From: Kitasatospora sp. NBC_00374 | Lineage (GTDB): Bacteria > Actinomycetota > Actinomycetes > Streptomycetales > Streptomycetaceae | Assembly (NCBI RefSeq): GCF_041434935.1 | Contig: NZ_CP107964.1 | Coordinates: forward strand, 7,609,001-7,673,000 | Reading direction: 5' to 3' | Length of the DNA: 64,000 nucleotides | Shown: positions 1-64,000 of the stretch, piece by piece | How the letters are laid out: each line of letters starts with the position of its first letter | Numbering within the stretch: position 1 is the first letter of the stretch | Translations under genes and position numbers: made by a program | Notes under the pieces: model-generated | Told to the model about the DNA's origin: nothing | The model's database searches: none | The model's input: the letters and a program-made list of their open reading frames with translations, nothing else

Positions 1-33319
<33,319 letters not shown>

Positions 33320-33336
33320 CCGTGAGCCCCGTTCCG

Positions 33337-33363
33337 GCCGGGGCGGGCCGCGCCCGCCCCGGC
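33337..33363 (+). terminator. Strong hairpin 17 nt after the gene 1 stop
   Basis: The arms 33337-33348 and 33352-33363 are perfect reverse complements (12 bp, all G/C) around a three-base CGC loop. No T-run follows, so this fits a hairpin-type terminator or attenuator, or an mRNA-stabilising 3' structure in a high-G+C actinomycete. Gene 2 follows in the same direction, so full termination is not required; partial read-through is possible. The structure is seen directly, the role is inferred. Confidence 0.5.
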
Positions 33364-33428
33364 ACCACCCCGGGCCCGGCGGCCCGCCCGGCCGCACCCC
33401 GGCCGGCCCCACCGGCCCCCGCCCGGGC

Positions 33429-33451
33429 CCCGGCACCGCCACGGTGCCGGG
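33429..33451 (+). other. Second perfect hairpin in the gene 1-gene 2 spacer
   Basis: Arms 33429-33438 and 33442-33451 are perfect 10-bp reverse complements around a CCA loop. It lies about 150 nt before gene 2 and, with the hairpin at 33337-33363, makes this 280-nt spacer highly structured. It could be a second terminator or attenuator or a 5' leader structure. Confidence 0.4.
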
Positions 33452-33518
33452 CCACCCCGGCCCTCCCGTCGACCTCCCCCCTGGGCGGGGCGTCGGCCCC
33501 GACCCCCCGGTCGACCAC

Positions 33519-33554
33519 CCCGAACCCGTACCAGAACCCGTACCCGAACCCGTG
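33519..33554 (+). repeat. Three tandem 12-nt repeats before gene 2
   Basis: The units 33519-33530, 33531-33542 and 33543-33554 follow the pattern CCCGAACCCGTA with one or two changes each. Read in the gene 2 frame they would encode a PEPV-type repeat. The frame is open upstream, but the docking-domain start at 33600 makes translation here unlikely unless a GTG at 33552 or further upstream is used. Confidence 0.6.
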
Positions 33555-33584
33555 CGCGACGAGCGCGATCCACCCGGCACCTCC

Positions 33585-33589
33585 GAAGG
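33585..33589 (+). promoter_or_regulatory. Ribosome binding site of gene 2
   Basis: GAAGG lies 10 nt before the ATG at 33600. Together with the conserved MADEKKLLDHLK docking sequence it fixes that start in preference to the much longer open frame upstream. Confidence 0.5.
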
Positions 33590-33599
33590 CGGCCCGCTG

Positions 33600-43079
<9,480 letters not shown>

Positions 43080-43093
43080 CACGTCCGAAGTGC

Positions 43094-43097
43094 GGAG
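43094..43097 (+). promoter_or_regulatory. Ribosome binding site of gene 3
   Basis: GGAG ends three bases before ATG 43101 and six bases before ATG 43104. The spacing favours the second of the two adjacent ATGs, giving MTTPNEKIV. Confidence 0.5.
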
Positions 43098-43103
43098 CTC
43101 ATG

Positions 43104-58478
<15,375 letters not shown>

Positions 58479-58484
58479 GCGCAC

Positions 58485-58574
58485 ATGCACCTCTCCGACC
58501 TCCGCGGGACCTGGCGGACAGGCCCCGGCCCGCACCCCGACGATCCGAATGGGCGACTCCCCGATGGCGAATGA
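58485..58574 (+). other. Possible 29-codon coupling ORF between genes 3 and 4
   Basis: An ATG six bases after the gene 3 stop opens a short frame (MHLSDLRGTWRTG...) whose TGA at 58572-58574 overlaps the gene 4 start at 58564 by 11 nt. A GGGG lies about ten bases before this ATG, while neither gene 4 start candidate has a clear Shine-Dalgarno. It could carry terminating ribosomes to gene 4, or it may be chance; the peptide resembles nothing I know. Confidence 0.2.
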
Positions 58575-61500
58575 AGACAAGCTCCGCGAATACCTCAAGC
58601 GTGTCCTGAAGGAGCTCGACGAGGCCCACACCCGGCTGCGGGACCTCGACGAGCGGGCCCACGAGCCGGTCGCGATCGTCGGGATGAGCTGCCGCTTCCC
58701 GGGCGGCGTCGACACCCCCGAGGACCTGTGGCGGCTGGTGTCCACCGGCGGCGACGCGATCTCCGGTTTCCCCGGCGACCGGGGCTGGGACACCGAGGCG
58801 CTCTACAGCGACGACCCCGACGCCGAGGGCACCGCCTACACCCGTGAGGGCGGCTTCCTGCACGACGCCGGGCACTTCGACGCGGCCCTGTTCGGCATCT
58901 CGCCGCGCGAGGCGCTCGCCATGGACCCGCAGCAGCGCCTGCTGCTGGAGACCACCTGGGAGGTCTTCGAGCGGGCCGGCATCGACCCGCTGTCCCTGGC
59001 GGGCAGCCGCACCGGAGTGTTCGTCGGCACCAACGGCCAGGACTACGTACCGGTGCTGGTGCGGGCCGCCGAGAGCTTCGAGGGCCACCTGGGCACCGGC
59101 AACACCGCCAGCGTGATGTCCGGCCGGCTCTCCTACGCCTTCGGCCTGGAGGGGCCCGCGGTCACCGTCGACACCGCCTGCTCCTCCTCGCTGGTCGCCC
59201 TGCACCTCGCGGCCCAGGCGCTGCGCGCCGGGGACTGCACCCTCGCGGTGGCCGGCGGCATCACCGTGATGCCCAACCCCGGCACGCTGATCGAGTTCAG
59301 CCGCCAGCGCGGCCTGGCCGCCGACGGCCGCTGCAAGTCCTTCGCCGGTGCGGCGGACGGCACCAACATGGCGGAGGGCGTCGGCCTGCTGCTGGTCGAG
59401 CGGCTCTCCGACGCGCGCCGCAACGGGCACCGCGTGCTGGCGCTGGTCCCCGGCAGCGCGGTCAACCAGGACGGCGCGTCCAACGGCCTCACCGCCCCCA
59501 ACGGCCCGGCGCAGCGCCGGGTCATCCAGCAGGCGCTGGCCGCGGCCCGGCTGACGCCCGACCAGATCGACGCCGTCGAGGGGCACGGCACCGGCACCAC
59601 CCTCGGCGACCCGATCGAGGCGCAGGCGCTGCTCGCCGCCTACGGCCGGGGCCGCGCCGAGGGCCGCCCGGCCTACCTGGGGTCGGTGAAGTCGAACATC
59701 GGCCACACCCAGGCGGCCGCGGGCGTCGCCGGTGTGATCAAGATGGTGATGGCGATGCGCCACGGTGTGCTGCCGCAGACCCTGCACGTGGACGAGCCCT
59801 CCCCGCACGTCGACTGGACGGCCGGCGCGGTGGAGCTCCTCACCGAGAACCGGGACTGGCCGGAGACCGGCCGCCCGCGCCGCGCGGCCGTCTCCTCGTT
59901 CGGCATCAGCGGCACCAACGCGCACGCCGTCCTCGAACAGGCCCCGGCCGAGGACCGGCCGCACGACACCGACGCGCCCGCCCCGGACCGGCCGGCCGTC
60001 CCCGCCCCGCTCCCGTGGCTGCTCTCCGGCAAGAACGAGGCGGCGCTGCGCGCCCGGGCCGTCCAGCTGCGCGAGCTGCTGTCCGACCCGACCGGGCCCG
60101 CGCCGCACGATCTCGCCCACTCGCTCGCCACCACCCGGGCGGCGCTCGACCACCGGGCCGTGGTGGTGGCCGCCGACGATGCGGAGCTGCTGGCAGCCCT
60201 GGACGCCCTCGCCGAGGGCTCCGCCGCGGCGCAGCTCGTCCGGGGCACGGTCACCGAGGGCCGACTGGCGTTCCTGTTCACCGGCCAGGGCAGCCAACAG
60301 GTCGCCATGGGTGAGGAGTTGTCCACGGCGTTCCCCGCGTTCGCGGCGGCGTTCGACGAGGTCTGCGCGGAGCTGGACCGGCACCTGGAGCGGCCGTTGC
60401 GCGAGGCGATCGCGGACGCGGAGCTGGTGAACGAGACGGGCTTCACGCAGCCGGCGCTGTTCGCGCTGGAGGTGGCGCTGTTCCGCCTGCTCGAAACCTG
60501 GGGTGTGCGGCCGGACTTCCTGGCCGGCCACTCGATCGGCGAGCTGGCCGCCGCGCACGTCGCGGGGGTGCTGTCGCTGGCGGACGCGGCGAAGCTGGTG
60601 GCGGCGCGTGGCCGGCTGATGCAGGCGCTGCCGCGCGGCGGGGCGATGGTCGCGATCCAGGCCGCCGAGGGCGAGGTGCTGCCACTGCTGACCGACGGTG
60701 TCGGGATCGCCGCGGTCAACGGGCCGACGTCGGTGGTGGTTTCGGGCGACGAGCAGGCGGTGCTGGAGCTGGCCGCCGACTGGGACGCCCAGGGCCGCAA
60801 GACCAGGCGGCTCACCGTCAGCCACGCCTTCCACTCACCGCTGATGGCCGCCATGCTGGCGGAATTCCGCACGGTGGCAGAGCAGTTGACGTTCGAGGCG
60901 CCGCGCATCCCGATCGTCTCCACCCTCACCGGTGCGCTCGCGTCGGCCGAGCTCACCGACCCCGAGTACTGGGTGCGGCACGTCCGCGAGGCCGTCCGCT
61001 TCGCCGACGCCGTGCAGACCCTGGCAGCCGACGGTGTACGCACCTTCGTCGAGCTGGGCCCGGACGGTGTGCTCTCCGCGATGGGCCAGGACTCCGCACC
61101 GGACGCCGCCTTCGTTGCAACCCTGCGCGCCGGCCGACCCGAGACGCAGGCCGTGATCGCGGCCCTCGGCACCGCCCAGACGCGCGGGGCGGCCGTCGAC
61201 TGGCCGGCGTACTTCGCAGGCACCGGCGCGCGGCGGGTGGACCTTCCGACCTACCCGTTCCAGCGGCGCCGCTACTGGCCCGAGGCCGCCGCCGAGGAGC
61301 CGACCGGCACCGGTGTGGACGCCGCGTTCTGGGCAGCCGTCCAGCAGGAGGACGTCGACGCGCTAGCCGAGTTGGTCGAGCTCGACGGCGACCAGCCGCT
61401 CGCCGCGGCCCTGCCCGCGCTGGCCGCCTGGTTCCGGCAGCAGGCCGCGCAGCACCCGGCTCCCGCCGAGCGGCCGGAACCGGTCGCGGCGCCCGAGAGC

Positions 61501-62049
61501 CCGGCCGAGGTTCCCGCCCTGGCGCATCGGCTGGCCGCGCTTCCGGAGCCGGAGCGCGACAGCACCGTCCTCGCGCTCGTCCGGGCCGAGGTGGCCGCCG
61601 TGCTCGGCTATCCCGGCCCGGAGGAGGTCGACCCGGCGCAGGCGTTCCGAGACCTCGGCCTCGACTCGCTCACCGCGGTAAACATGCGCAACCGCCTGTC
61701 CGAGGTCACCGGCCTGGTCCTGCCCGCCTCGGTGGTCTACGACCAGCCGACCCCGGCCGCACTCGCCGCCCACATCCGCCGTGAACTGGCCCCGGACGGT
61801 GCCGACCCGGGCGCCACCGTGCTCGCCGGCATCGACCGGCTGGAAGCCGCGATGGCGGCGACCACCCCGGACGGCGTCACCCGGGCCCGGGTCCAGATGC
61901 GCCTGCAGGCCCTGGCCGCCCACTGGGCCGAGACCTCCGCGCCCACCGTCGGCGGCGCGGGGACGGCCGCCGACCTGGTCGACGTCGACACCCTGGACGC
62001 GGCCTCCGACGAGGAGCTGTTCGCCTTCATCGACGACAGCCTCGCCTGA
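58564..62049 (+). CDS. Type I polyketide synthase, single non-reducing module M
   Basis: A 1,161-residue monomodular PKS adding one malonyl unit without reduction. The start at 58564 gives MANEDKLREYLKRVLKELDE, a class 1a docking coiled coil that fits the gene 3 tail; 58549 (five codons earlier) is also in frame, and neither has an evident ribosome site. Domains by residue: docking 1-32, KS from 33 (TACSSS, EGHGTG with Gly for the usual Ala, KSNIGHTQAA), malonyl AT about 565-910 (GHSIGE, HAFH), dimerization element about 918-960, ACP about 987-1075 with GLDSL, then a C-terminal docking region ending DEELFAFIDDSLA. There is no KR although the KR-associated element remains. There is no TE, so release must happen on another protein. 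It is the last co-directional PKS gene, followed by a hairpin and an opposite-strand gene. Confidence 0.95.
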   Translation: MANEDKLREYLKRVLKELDEAHTRLRDLDERAHEPVAIVGMSCRFPGGVDTPEDLWRLVSTGGDAISGFPGDRGWDTEALYSDDPDAEGTAYTREGGFLHDAGHFDAALFGISPREALAMDPQQRLLLETTWEVFERAGIDPLSLAGSRTGVFVGTNGQDYVPVLVRAAESFEGHLGTGNTASVMSGRLSYAFGLEGPAVTVDTACSSSLVALHLAAQALRAGDCTLAVAGGITVMPNPGTLIEFSRQRGLAADGRCKSFAGAADGTNMAEGVGLLLVERLSDARRNGHRVLALVPGSAVNQDGASNGLTAPNGPAQRRVIQQALAAARLTPDQIDAVEGHGTGTTLGDPIEAQALLAAYGRGRAEGRPAYLGSVKSNIGHTQAAAGVAGVIKMVMAMRHGVLPQTLHVDEPSPHVDWTAGAVELLTENRDWPETGRPRRAAVSSFGISGTNAHAVLEQAPAEDRPHDTDAPAPDRPAVPAPLPWLLSGKNEAALRARAVQLRELLSDPTGPAPHDLAHSLATTRAALDHRAVVVAADDAELLAALDALAEGSAAAQLVRGTVTEGRLAFLFTGQGSQQVAMGEELSTAFPAFAAAFDEVCAELDRHLERPLREAIADAELVNETGFTQPALFALEVALFRLLETWGVRPDFLAGHSIGELAAAHVAGVLSLADAAKLVAARGRLMQALPRGGAMVAIQAAEGEVLPLLTDGVGIAAVNGPTSVVVSGDEQAVLELAADWDAQGRKTRRLTVSHAFHSPLMAAMLAEFRTVAEQLTFEAPRIPIVSTLTGALASAELTDPEYWVRHVREAVRFADAVQTLAADGVRTFVELGPDGVLSAMGQDSAPDAAFVATLRAGRPETQAVIAALGTAQTRGAAVDWPAYFAGTGARRVDLPTYPFQRRRYWPEAAAEEPTGTGVDAAFWAAVQQEDVDALAELVELDGDQPLAAALPALAAWFRQQAAQHPAPAERPEPVAAPESPAEVPALAHRLAALPEPERDSTVLALVRAEVAAVLGYPGPEEVDPAQAFRDLGLDSLTAVNMRNRLSEVTGLVLPASVVYDQPTPAALAAHIRRELAPDGADPGATVLAGIDRLEAAMAATTPDGVTRARVQMRLQALAAHWAETSAPTVGGAGTAADLVDVDTLDAASDEELFAFIDDSLA
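58660..61790 (+). other. PKS module M: KS-AT(malonyl)-dimerization element-ACP
   Basis: The KS (about 58660-59950) has GTNGQDY near 59026. The AT (about 60255-61290) is malonyl-type. At 61315-61440 the sequence VDAAFWAAVQQEDVDALAEL and LPALAAWFRQQ matches the dimerization elements that precede KRs in B, D, F, G, H, I and K, but the ACP (61520-61790) follows directly. The ACP is divergent: GLDSLTAVNMRN and YDQPTP in place of GFDSLTAVELRN and FDYPTP. A beta-keto unit is expected. Confidence 0.92.
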
Positions 62050-62060
62050 CCCGCACCCCC

Positions 62061-62078
62061 TGCCCGCGGCGGCGGGCA
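62061..62078. terminator. Hairpin between convergent genes (candidate bidirectional terminator)
   Basis: Arms 62061-62067 and 62072-62078 form a perfect 7-bp G/C-rich stem with a GGCG loop, 11 nt after the gene 4 stop and 62 nt beyond the stop of the opposing kinase gene. Position between convergent genes supports termination; no U-tract is present. Confidence 0.5.
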
Positions 62079-62092
62079 CGGCCCTCAGGCCG

Positions 62093-62131
62093 CCCCGCCG
62101 CCCCGGGCCGCCCCCGCCGCCCCGGGCCGCC
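62093..62131. repeat. Two-copy direct repeat, 19-nt period
   Basis: Positions 62093-62112 are repeated at 62112-62131 without mismatch, each unit holding a CCCGGG core. A 12-nt palindrome follows at 62129-62140, just next to the kinase stop codon. It may be part of a terminator or simple G/C-rich slippage. Confidence 0.5.
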
Positions 62132-62140
62132 GCCGGCGGC

Positions 62141-62980
62141 TCAGTCGGAGCACCGGCCCCCGCCCAGCCCGAGGTGCCGGGCCAGCGGGTCGTCGCGGTC
62201 CGGGGCCAGCAGCAGGGGGGCCAGCGCCCGGCACCAGGCCAGCAGCCGCTCGCCGTCCGACCCGGGTACCAGCAGGGTCAACTCCTCGATCCGGCCGGTC
62301 AGTCCGGCCGGATCGGCGACGCCGTCGAAGGCCCAGTCGACCAGGTCGAAGTCCGGGTCGCCCAGGCAGGGCCGTGGGTCGATCGCCACCAGGCCGGGCC
62401 CGCCGACCAGGACGTTGGCCGTGTGCAGATCCCCGTGCACCAGCCCCACCGGTCCGGTGCCGGCCAGTTCCCGGGCGGCCCGCCGACAGTGCTCGGGCAC
62501 CGGGACGTCCCGCCGCCGGGCCAGGTCGAAGATCAGGCCGGTCCGCTCGGCGAGCCGGGGCAGCCCCGACGGCAGCTCCACCGGGGTCCGGAGCTCCGTC
62601 AGCAGCCGCCCCGCCTCGGCCGGTCGCCACGACCTGCCGCGCAGTGCCGTGCCCGGCTCGACCCCCGCCAGTAGCAGGGCGCCGACGGCCGGCTCGTCCG
62701 CGAGCAGCCCGACCACCGACGGCACCGCGGTCCAGGCCCGCAGCGCTGCCGCCTCCTGCCGGGCGATCAGCGGATCGGGTGTCAGCTTGAGCCAGACCGC
62801 AGCGGCGTCGGACTCCCGCTCGCAGCGGTACACCACGGCGGTCCCGCCGCCGCGGGCGTCCAGCACCCGCACGCCCCAGCGGCCGGCCAGCTCGGCCACC
62901 AGCCCGGGCAGCTCCCGGTACCACCCGAGCGCGGACGGGCCGAACCGGCGGACCAGCCGCGCCTCCTGCTCAGCCGTCAC
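62141..62980 (-). CDS. Aminoglycoside/hydroxyurea antibiotic kinase-like phosphotransferase (APH(6) family)
   Basis: A 279-residue cytosolic kinase of the aminoglycoside phosphotransferase fold. Visible features: candidate ATP lysine K65 in VWLKLTP, Glu76 in RQEAAALR, the catalytic loop VHGDLHTANVL (Asp184, Asn189) and the metal-binding segment AIDPRPCLGDPDFD (Asp201). The DPxPxxGDPxFD arrangement is typical of the family that includes streptomycin 6-kinase, viomycin-type kinases and hydroxyurea kinase. The start is a GTG at 62980 with no Shine-Dalgarno of its own; it overlaps by 11 nt a 34-codon ORF with a good ribosome site, suggesting coupled translation. It is convergent to the PKS. It may give self-resistance, tailor the polyketide by phosphorylation, or be an unrelated flanking gene. 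The family is clear, the substrate unknown. Confidence 0.9.
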   Translation of the reverse strand: MTAEQEARLVRRFGPSALGWYRELPGLVAELAGRWGVRVLDARGGGTAVVYRCERESDAAAVWLKLTPDPLIARQEAAALRAWTAVPSVVGLLADEPAVGALLLAGVEPGTALRGRSWRPAEAGRLLTELRTPVELPSGLPRLAERTGLIFDLARRRDVPVPEHCRRAARELAGTGPVGLVHGDLHTANVLVGGPGLVAIDPRPCLGDPDFDLVDWAFDGVADPAGLTGRIEELTLLVPGSDGERLLAWCRALAPLLLAPDRDDPLARHLGLGGGRCSD

Positions 62981-63074
62981 GGCGCACCAGCACCAGCACC
63001 AGGACCAGCACCGTCCCGGCCCTCACCGGCCACCTGTCGGTGGGCGCGGCCAGCAACTGCCCCAGTGTCTGCAC
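62970..63074 (-). CDS. Possible 34-residue upstream ORF of the kinase gene
   Basis: This frame begins with GTG at 63074 and ends with TGA at 62972-62970, inside the kinase start region, an 11-nt overlap. It would encode MQTLGQLLAAPTDRWP followed by VRAGT, a short hydrophobic run (VLVLVLVLV) and RRDG. A strong GGGGAGG lies just upstream, whereas the kinase GTG lacks one. It could be a translational-coupling leader or a small membrane peptide. It is unrecognised, and the hydrophobic run comes from a simple CTGGTG repeat. Confidence 0.35.
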   Translation of the reverse strand: MQTLGQLLAAPTDRWPVRAGTVLVLVLVLVRRDG

Positions 63075-63078
63075 CGGT

Positions 63079-63083
63079 CCTCC
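63079..63083 (-). promoter_or_regulatory. Ribosome binding site of the kinase upstream ORF
   Basis: On the minus strand GGAGG (within GGGGAGGA) lies four bases before the GTG at 63074. It is the only clear Shine-Dalgarno near the kinase gene. Confidence 0.5.
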
Positions 63084-63106
63084 CCGTCGTCGATCGTCCG
63101 CGGTCG

Positions 63107-63136
63107 ATTCTGGCAGAGCCCCGCCGCCCGGATCAG
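63107..63136 (-). promoter_or_regulatory. Weak candidate promoter for the kinase unit
   Basis: On the minus strand a CTGATC box (63131-63136) and CAGAAT (63107-63112) are separated by 18 nt, about 30 nt before the upstream ORF. The -10 resembles streptomycete TAGNAT boxes; the -35 is poor. Confidence 0.2.
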
Positions 63137-63251
63137 GGCGACTGCTCCGGATCGTGACCGCCGTCGGCTCCGCCGATCAGGGGACGTTGCGTATACGTGC
63201 CGGATCCGGGGGCAGACGTGGATCACGGATGCGCACAGAAGAGAGGTACCG

Positions 63252-63401
63252 ATGAATCTCGTCATGGTCCTGCTGCTGGCTCCGATGGTCCTCGCCGCGG
63301 TCCTCACCGCGTCCACCCCGCAAGGGCGTTCGCGCCACCGCGGCCGCCGCGACCTCGGGGTGGCCCGCACCGGAGGCCGGCCGCGGCACCGGCTGAGCTG
63401 A
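63252..63401 (+). CDS. Small hypothetical membrane or secreted peptide (49 aa)
   Basis: MNLVMVLLLAPMVLAAVLTA forms one hydrophobic segment (residues 2-20), followed by an Arg/His/Gly-rich tail (RSRHRGRRD, GGRPRHR). A GAGAGG ribosome site lies at 63241-63246, five bases before the ATG. It could be a single-pass membrane peptide with a basic tail, or a signal peptide without the usual basic N-terminus. I recognise no family. It is divergent from the kinase gene, with about 180 nt between their first start codons, and convergent to the oxidoreductase. An 8-nt palindrome CGTATACG (63190-63197) lies upstream and might be an operator. Confidence 0.4.
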   Translation: MNLVMVLLLAPMVLAAVLTASTPQGRSRHRGRRDLGVARTGGRPRHRLS

Positions 63402-63470
63402 TCCGCCTGCCCCGACCCGACCCGACTCGCGTCGGACGGGCCGTCAGGCCGCGAGGCGGGGGAGGCGGGC

Positions 63471-64000
63471 TCAGGAGACGGTGAGGACGGCGTTGCCGCG
63501 CACCCGCCGCTCGCGTACGTCCACGAGCGTGCGCGCGGTGTCCGCCCAGTCGGCGGTGCGGCCGATCTCCGGGTGCAGCCGTCCGGCGGCGACCAGCCCG
63601 ACCAGGGTGGCCAGGTCCGTGCCGAGACCGGTGTCGGAGTCCAGGTAGTGGAAGTGCCGCAGGGTCGCGGACTCGGGACCGGCGAAGAAGTCGAAGAAGT
63701 CGAGGGTGACCGGCGTGCGGCTGGCCTGGCCGAACCAGATCAGTGTGGAGCGGCGGCCCAGCCGGGCCAGCGCGAGCGGCAGCGCGGCACCGCCGGTCGA
63801 CTCCAGGACGAGGTCGTACGGGCCGGTCGCGTCCGCGAGGTCGTGGACCACCCGGGCGGCGCCCAGCTCGGCGAGGCGCCGGCCGCGTTCGGGGGAGGCG
63901 GTGACGGCCGTGACCTCGGCGCCCGCCCCGGCGGCGAGTTCGGTGAGGTAGTGGCCGACGCCGCCGGAGGCACCGGTGAGCAGCAGCCGCCTGCCGAGGA
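63471..64000 (-). CDS. MDR-family NADPH:quinone oxidoreductase-like protein (5'-truncated, C-terminal 175 aa)
   Basis: The frame is open to the window edge, so the N-terminus lies beyond 64000. The visible part begins with the nucleotide-binding turn LLLTGASGGVGHYLTELA, then AEVTAVTASPERGRRLAELGA and YDLVLESTGG. This is the Rossmann half of medium-chain dehydrogenase/reductases of the quinone oxidoreductase type, which reduce enones or quinones with NADPH. It ends RVRGNAVLTVS, a usual MDR C-terminus. No zinc ligands can be judged because the N-terminal half is missing. It converges on the small peptide ORF. Any link to the PKS is unproven; PKS ER domains belong to the same superfamily, and this assembly line has none. 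Confidence 0.85.
   Translation of the reverse strand, partial: LGRRLLLTGASGGVGHYLTELAAGAGAEVTAVTASPERGRRLAELGAARVVHDLADATGPYDLVLESTGGAALPLALARLGRRSTLIWFGQASRTPVTLDFFDFFAGPESATLRHFHYLDSDTGLGTDLATLVGLVAAGRLHPEIGRTADWADTARTLVDVRERRVRGNAVLTVS

Noticed and set aside
33519..33554. CRISPR-like array
   Set aside because: Three adjacent 12-nt units without spacers form a short tandem repeat, not a CRISPR array.
62049..62140. A thioesterase or release domain after module M
   Set aside because: Gene 4 ends with a docking-type helix, and no GxSxG alpha/beta-hydrolase sequence follows in any frame.
62085..62924. Alternative frame across the kinase gene
   Set aside because: The other minus-strand frame gives Gly/Ala/Arg-rich sequence without motifs, while the 62141-62980 frame has intact kinase catalytic motifs.
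63023..63370. A 115-codon minus-strand frame upstream of the kinase
   Set aside because: It is Arg/Ser-rich, has no good start signal, and overlaps the divergent promoter region and the small peptide ORF.
63422..63435. Hairpin between the small peptide ORF and the oxidoreductase gene
   Set aside because: The stem is only 5 bp with a four-base loop, too weak to call a terminator despite the convergent position.

Overview
The window is almost entirely a modular type I polyketide synthase (PKS) locus from a high-G+C actinomycete, most likely Streptomycetaceae (Streptomyces or Kitasatospora). The base for this is the very high G+C, the strong G/C third-position bias, and the canonical cis-AT modular architecture with class 1 docking domains.

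Layout. Four co-directional plus-strand PKS genes fill 1-62049. Gene 1 (1-33319) is 5'-truncated and carries seven modules, here A-G; only the end of KS-A is in the window. Gene 2 (33600-43079) carries H and I, gene 3 (43104-58478) J, K and L, and gene 4 (58564-62049) the single module M. Beyond them lie a convergent antibiotic-kinase-like gene of the APH(6)/hydroxyurea kinase family (62141-62980, minus) with a possible short upstream ORF, a tiny plus-strand membrane peptide ORF (63252-63401), and the C-terminal part of an MDR/quinone-oxidoreductase-like gene (63471-64000, minus) that runs off the window.

How the genes work together. The thirteen modules would add ten malonyl and three methylmalonyl units (D, F, L). 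A, C, E and J are KS-AT-DH-KR-ACP and should leave C=C bonds. B, D, F, H and K have B-type KRs, and G and I have A-type KRs. L has DH-KR with a damaged KR. M has no reductive domain. No ER, no loading module and no thioesterase are visible. Docking-domain sequences support the order gene 1 > 2 > 3 > 4. Gene 4 still ends in a docking-type tail, so the chain is probably passed to a further PKS outside the window. The predicted product segment is a polyol chain of about 26 backbone carbons with isolated double bonds, as in a large polyol macrolide; its identity cannot be told from this window.

Most notable are (i) a correspondence between KS sequence class and the reduction state left by the preceding module, with one informative exception at L/M; (ii) a DH-KR/KR bimodule of about 9.8 kb repeated in tandem; (iii) long nearly identical cassettes up to about 39 kb apart, marked by abrupt changes of codon-ending bias; (iv) a KR-less module M that keeps a KR-associated dimerization element; and (v) structured spacers and short upstream ORFs at gene junctions.
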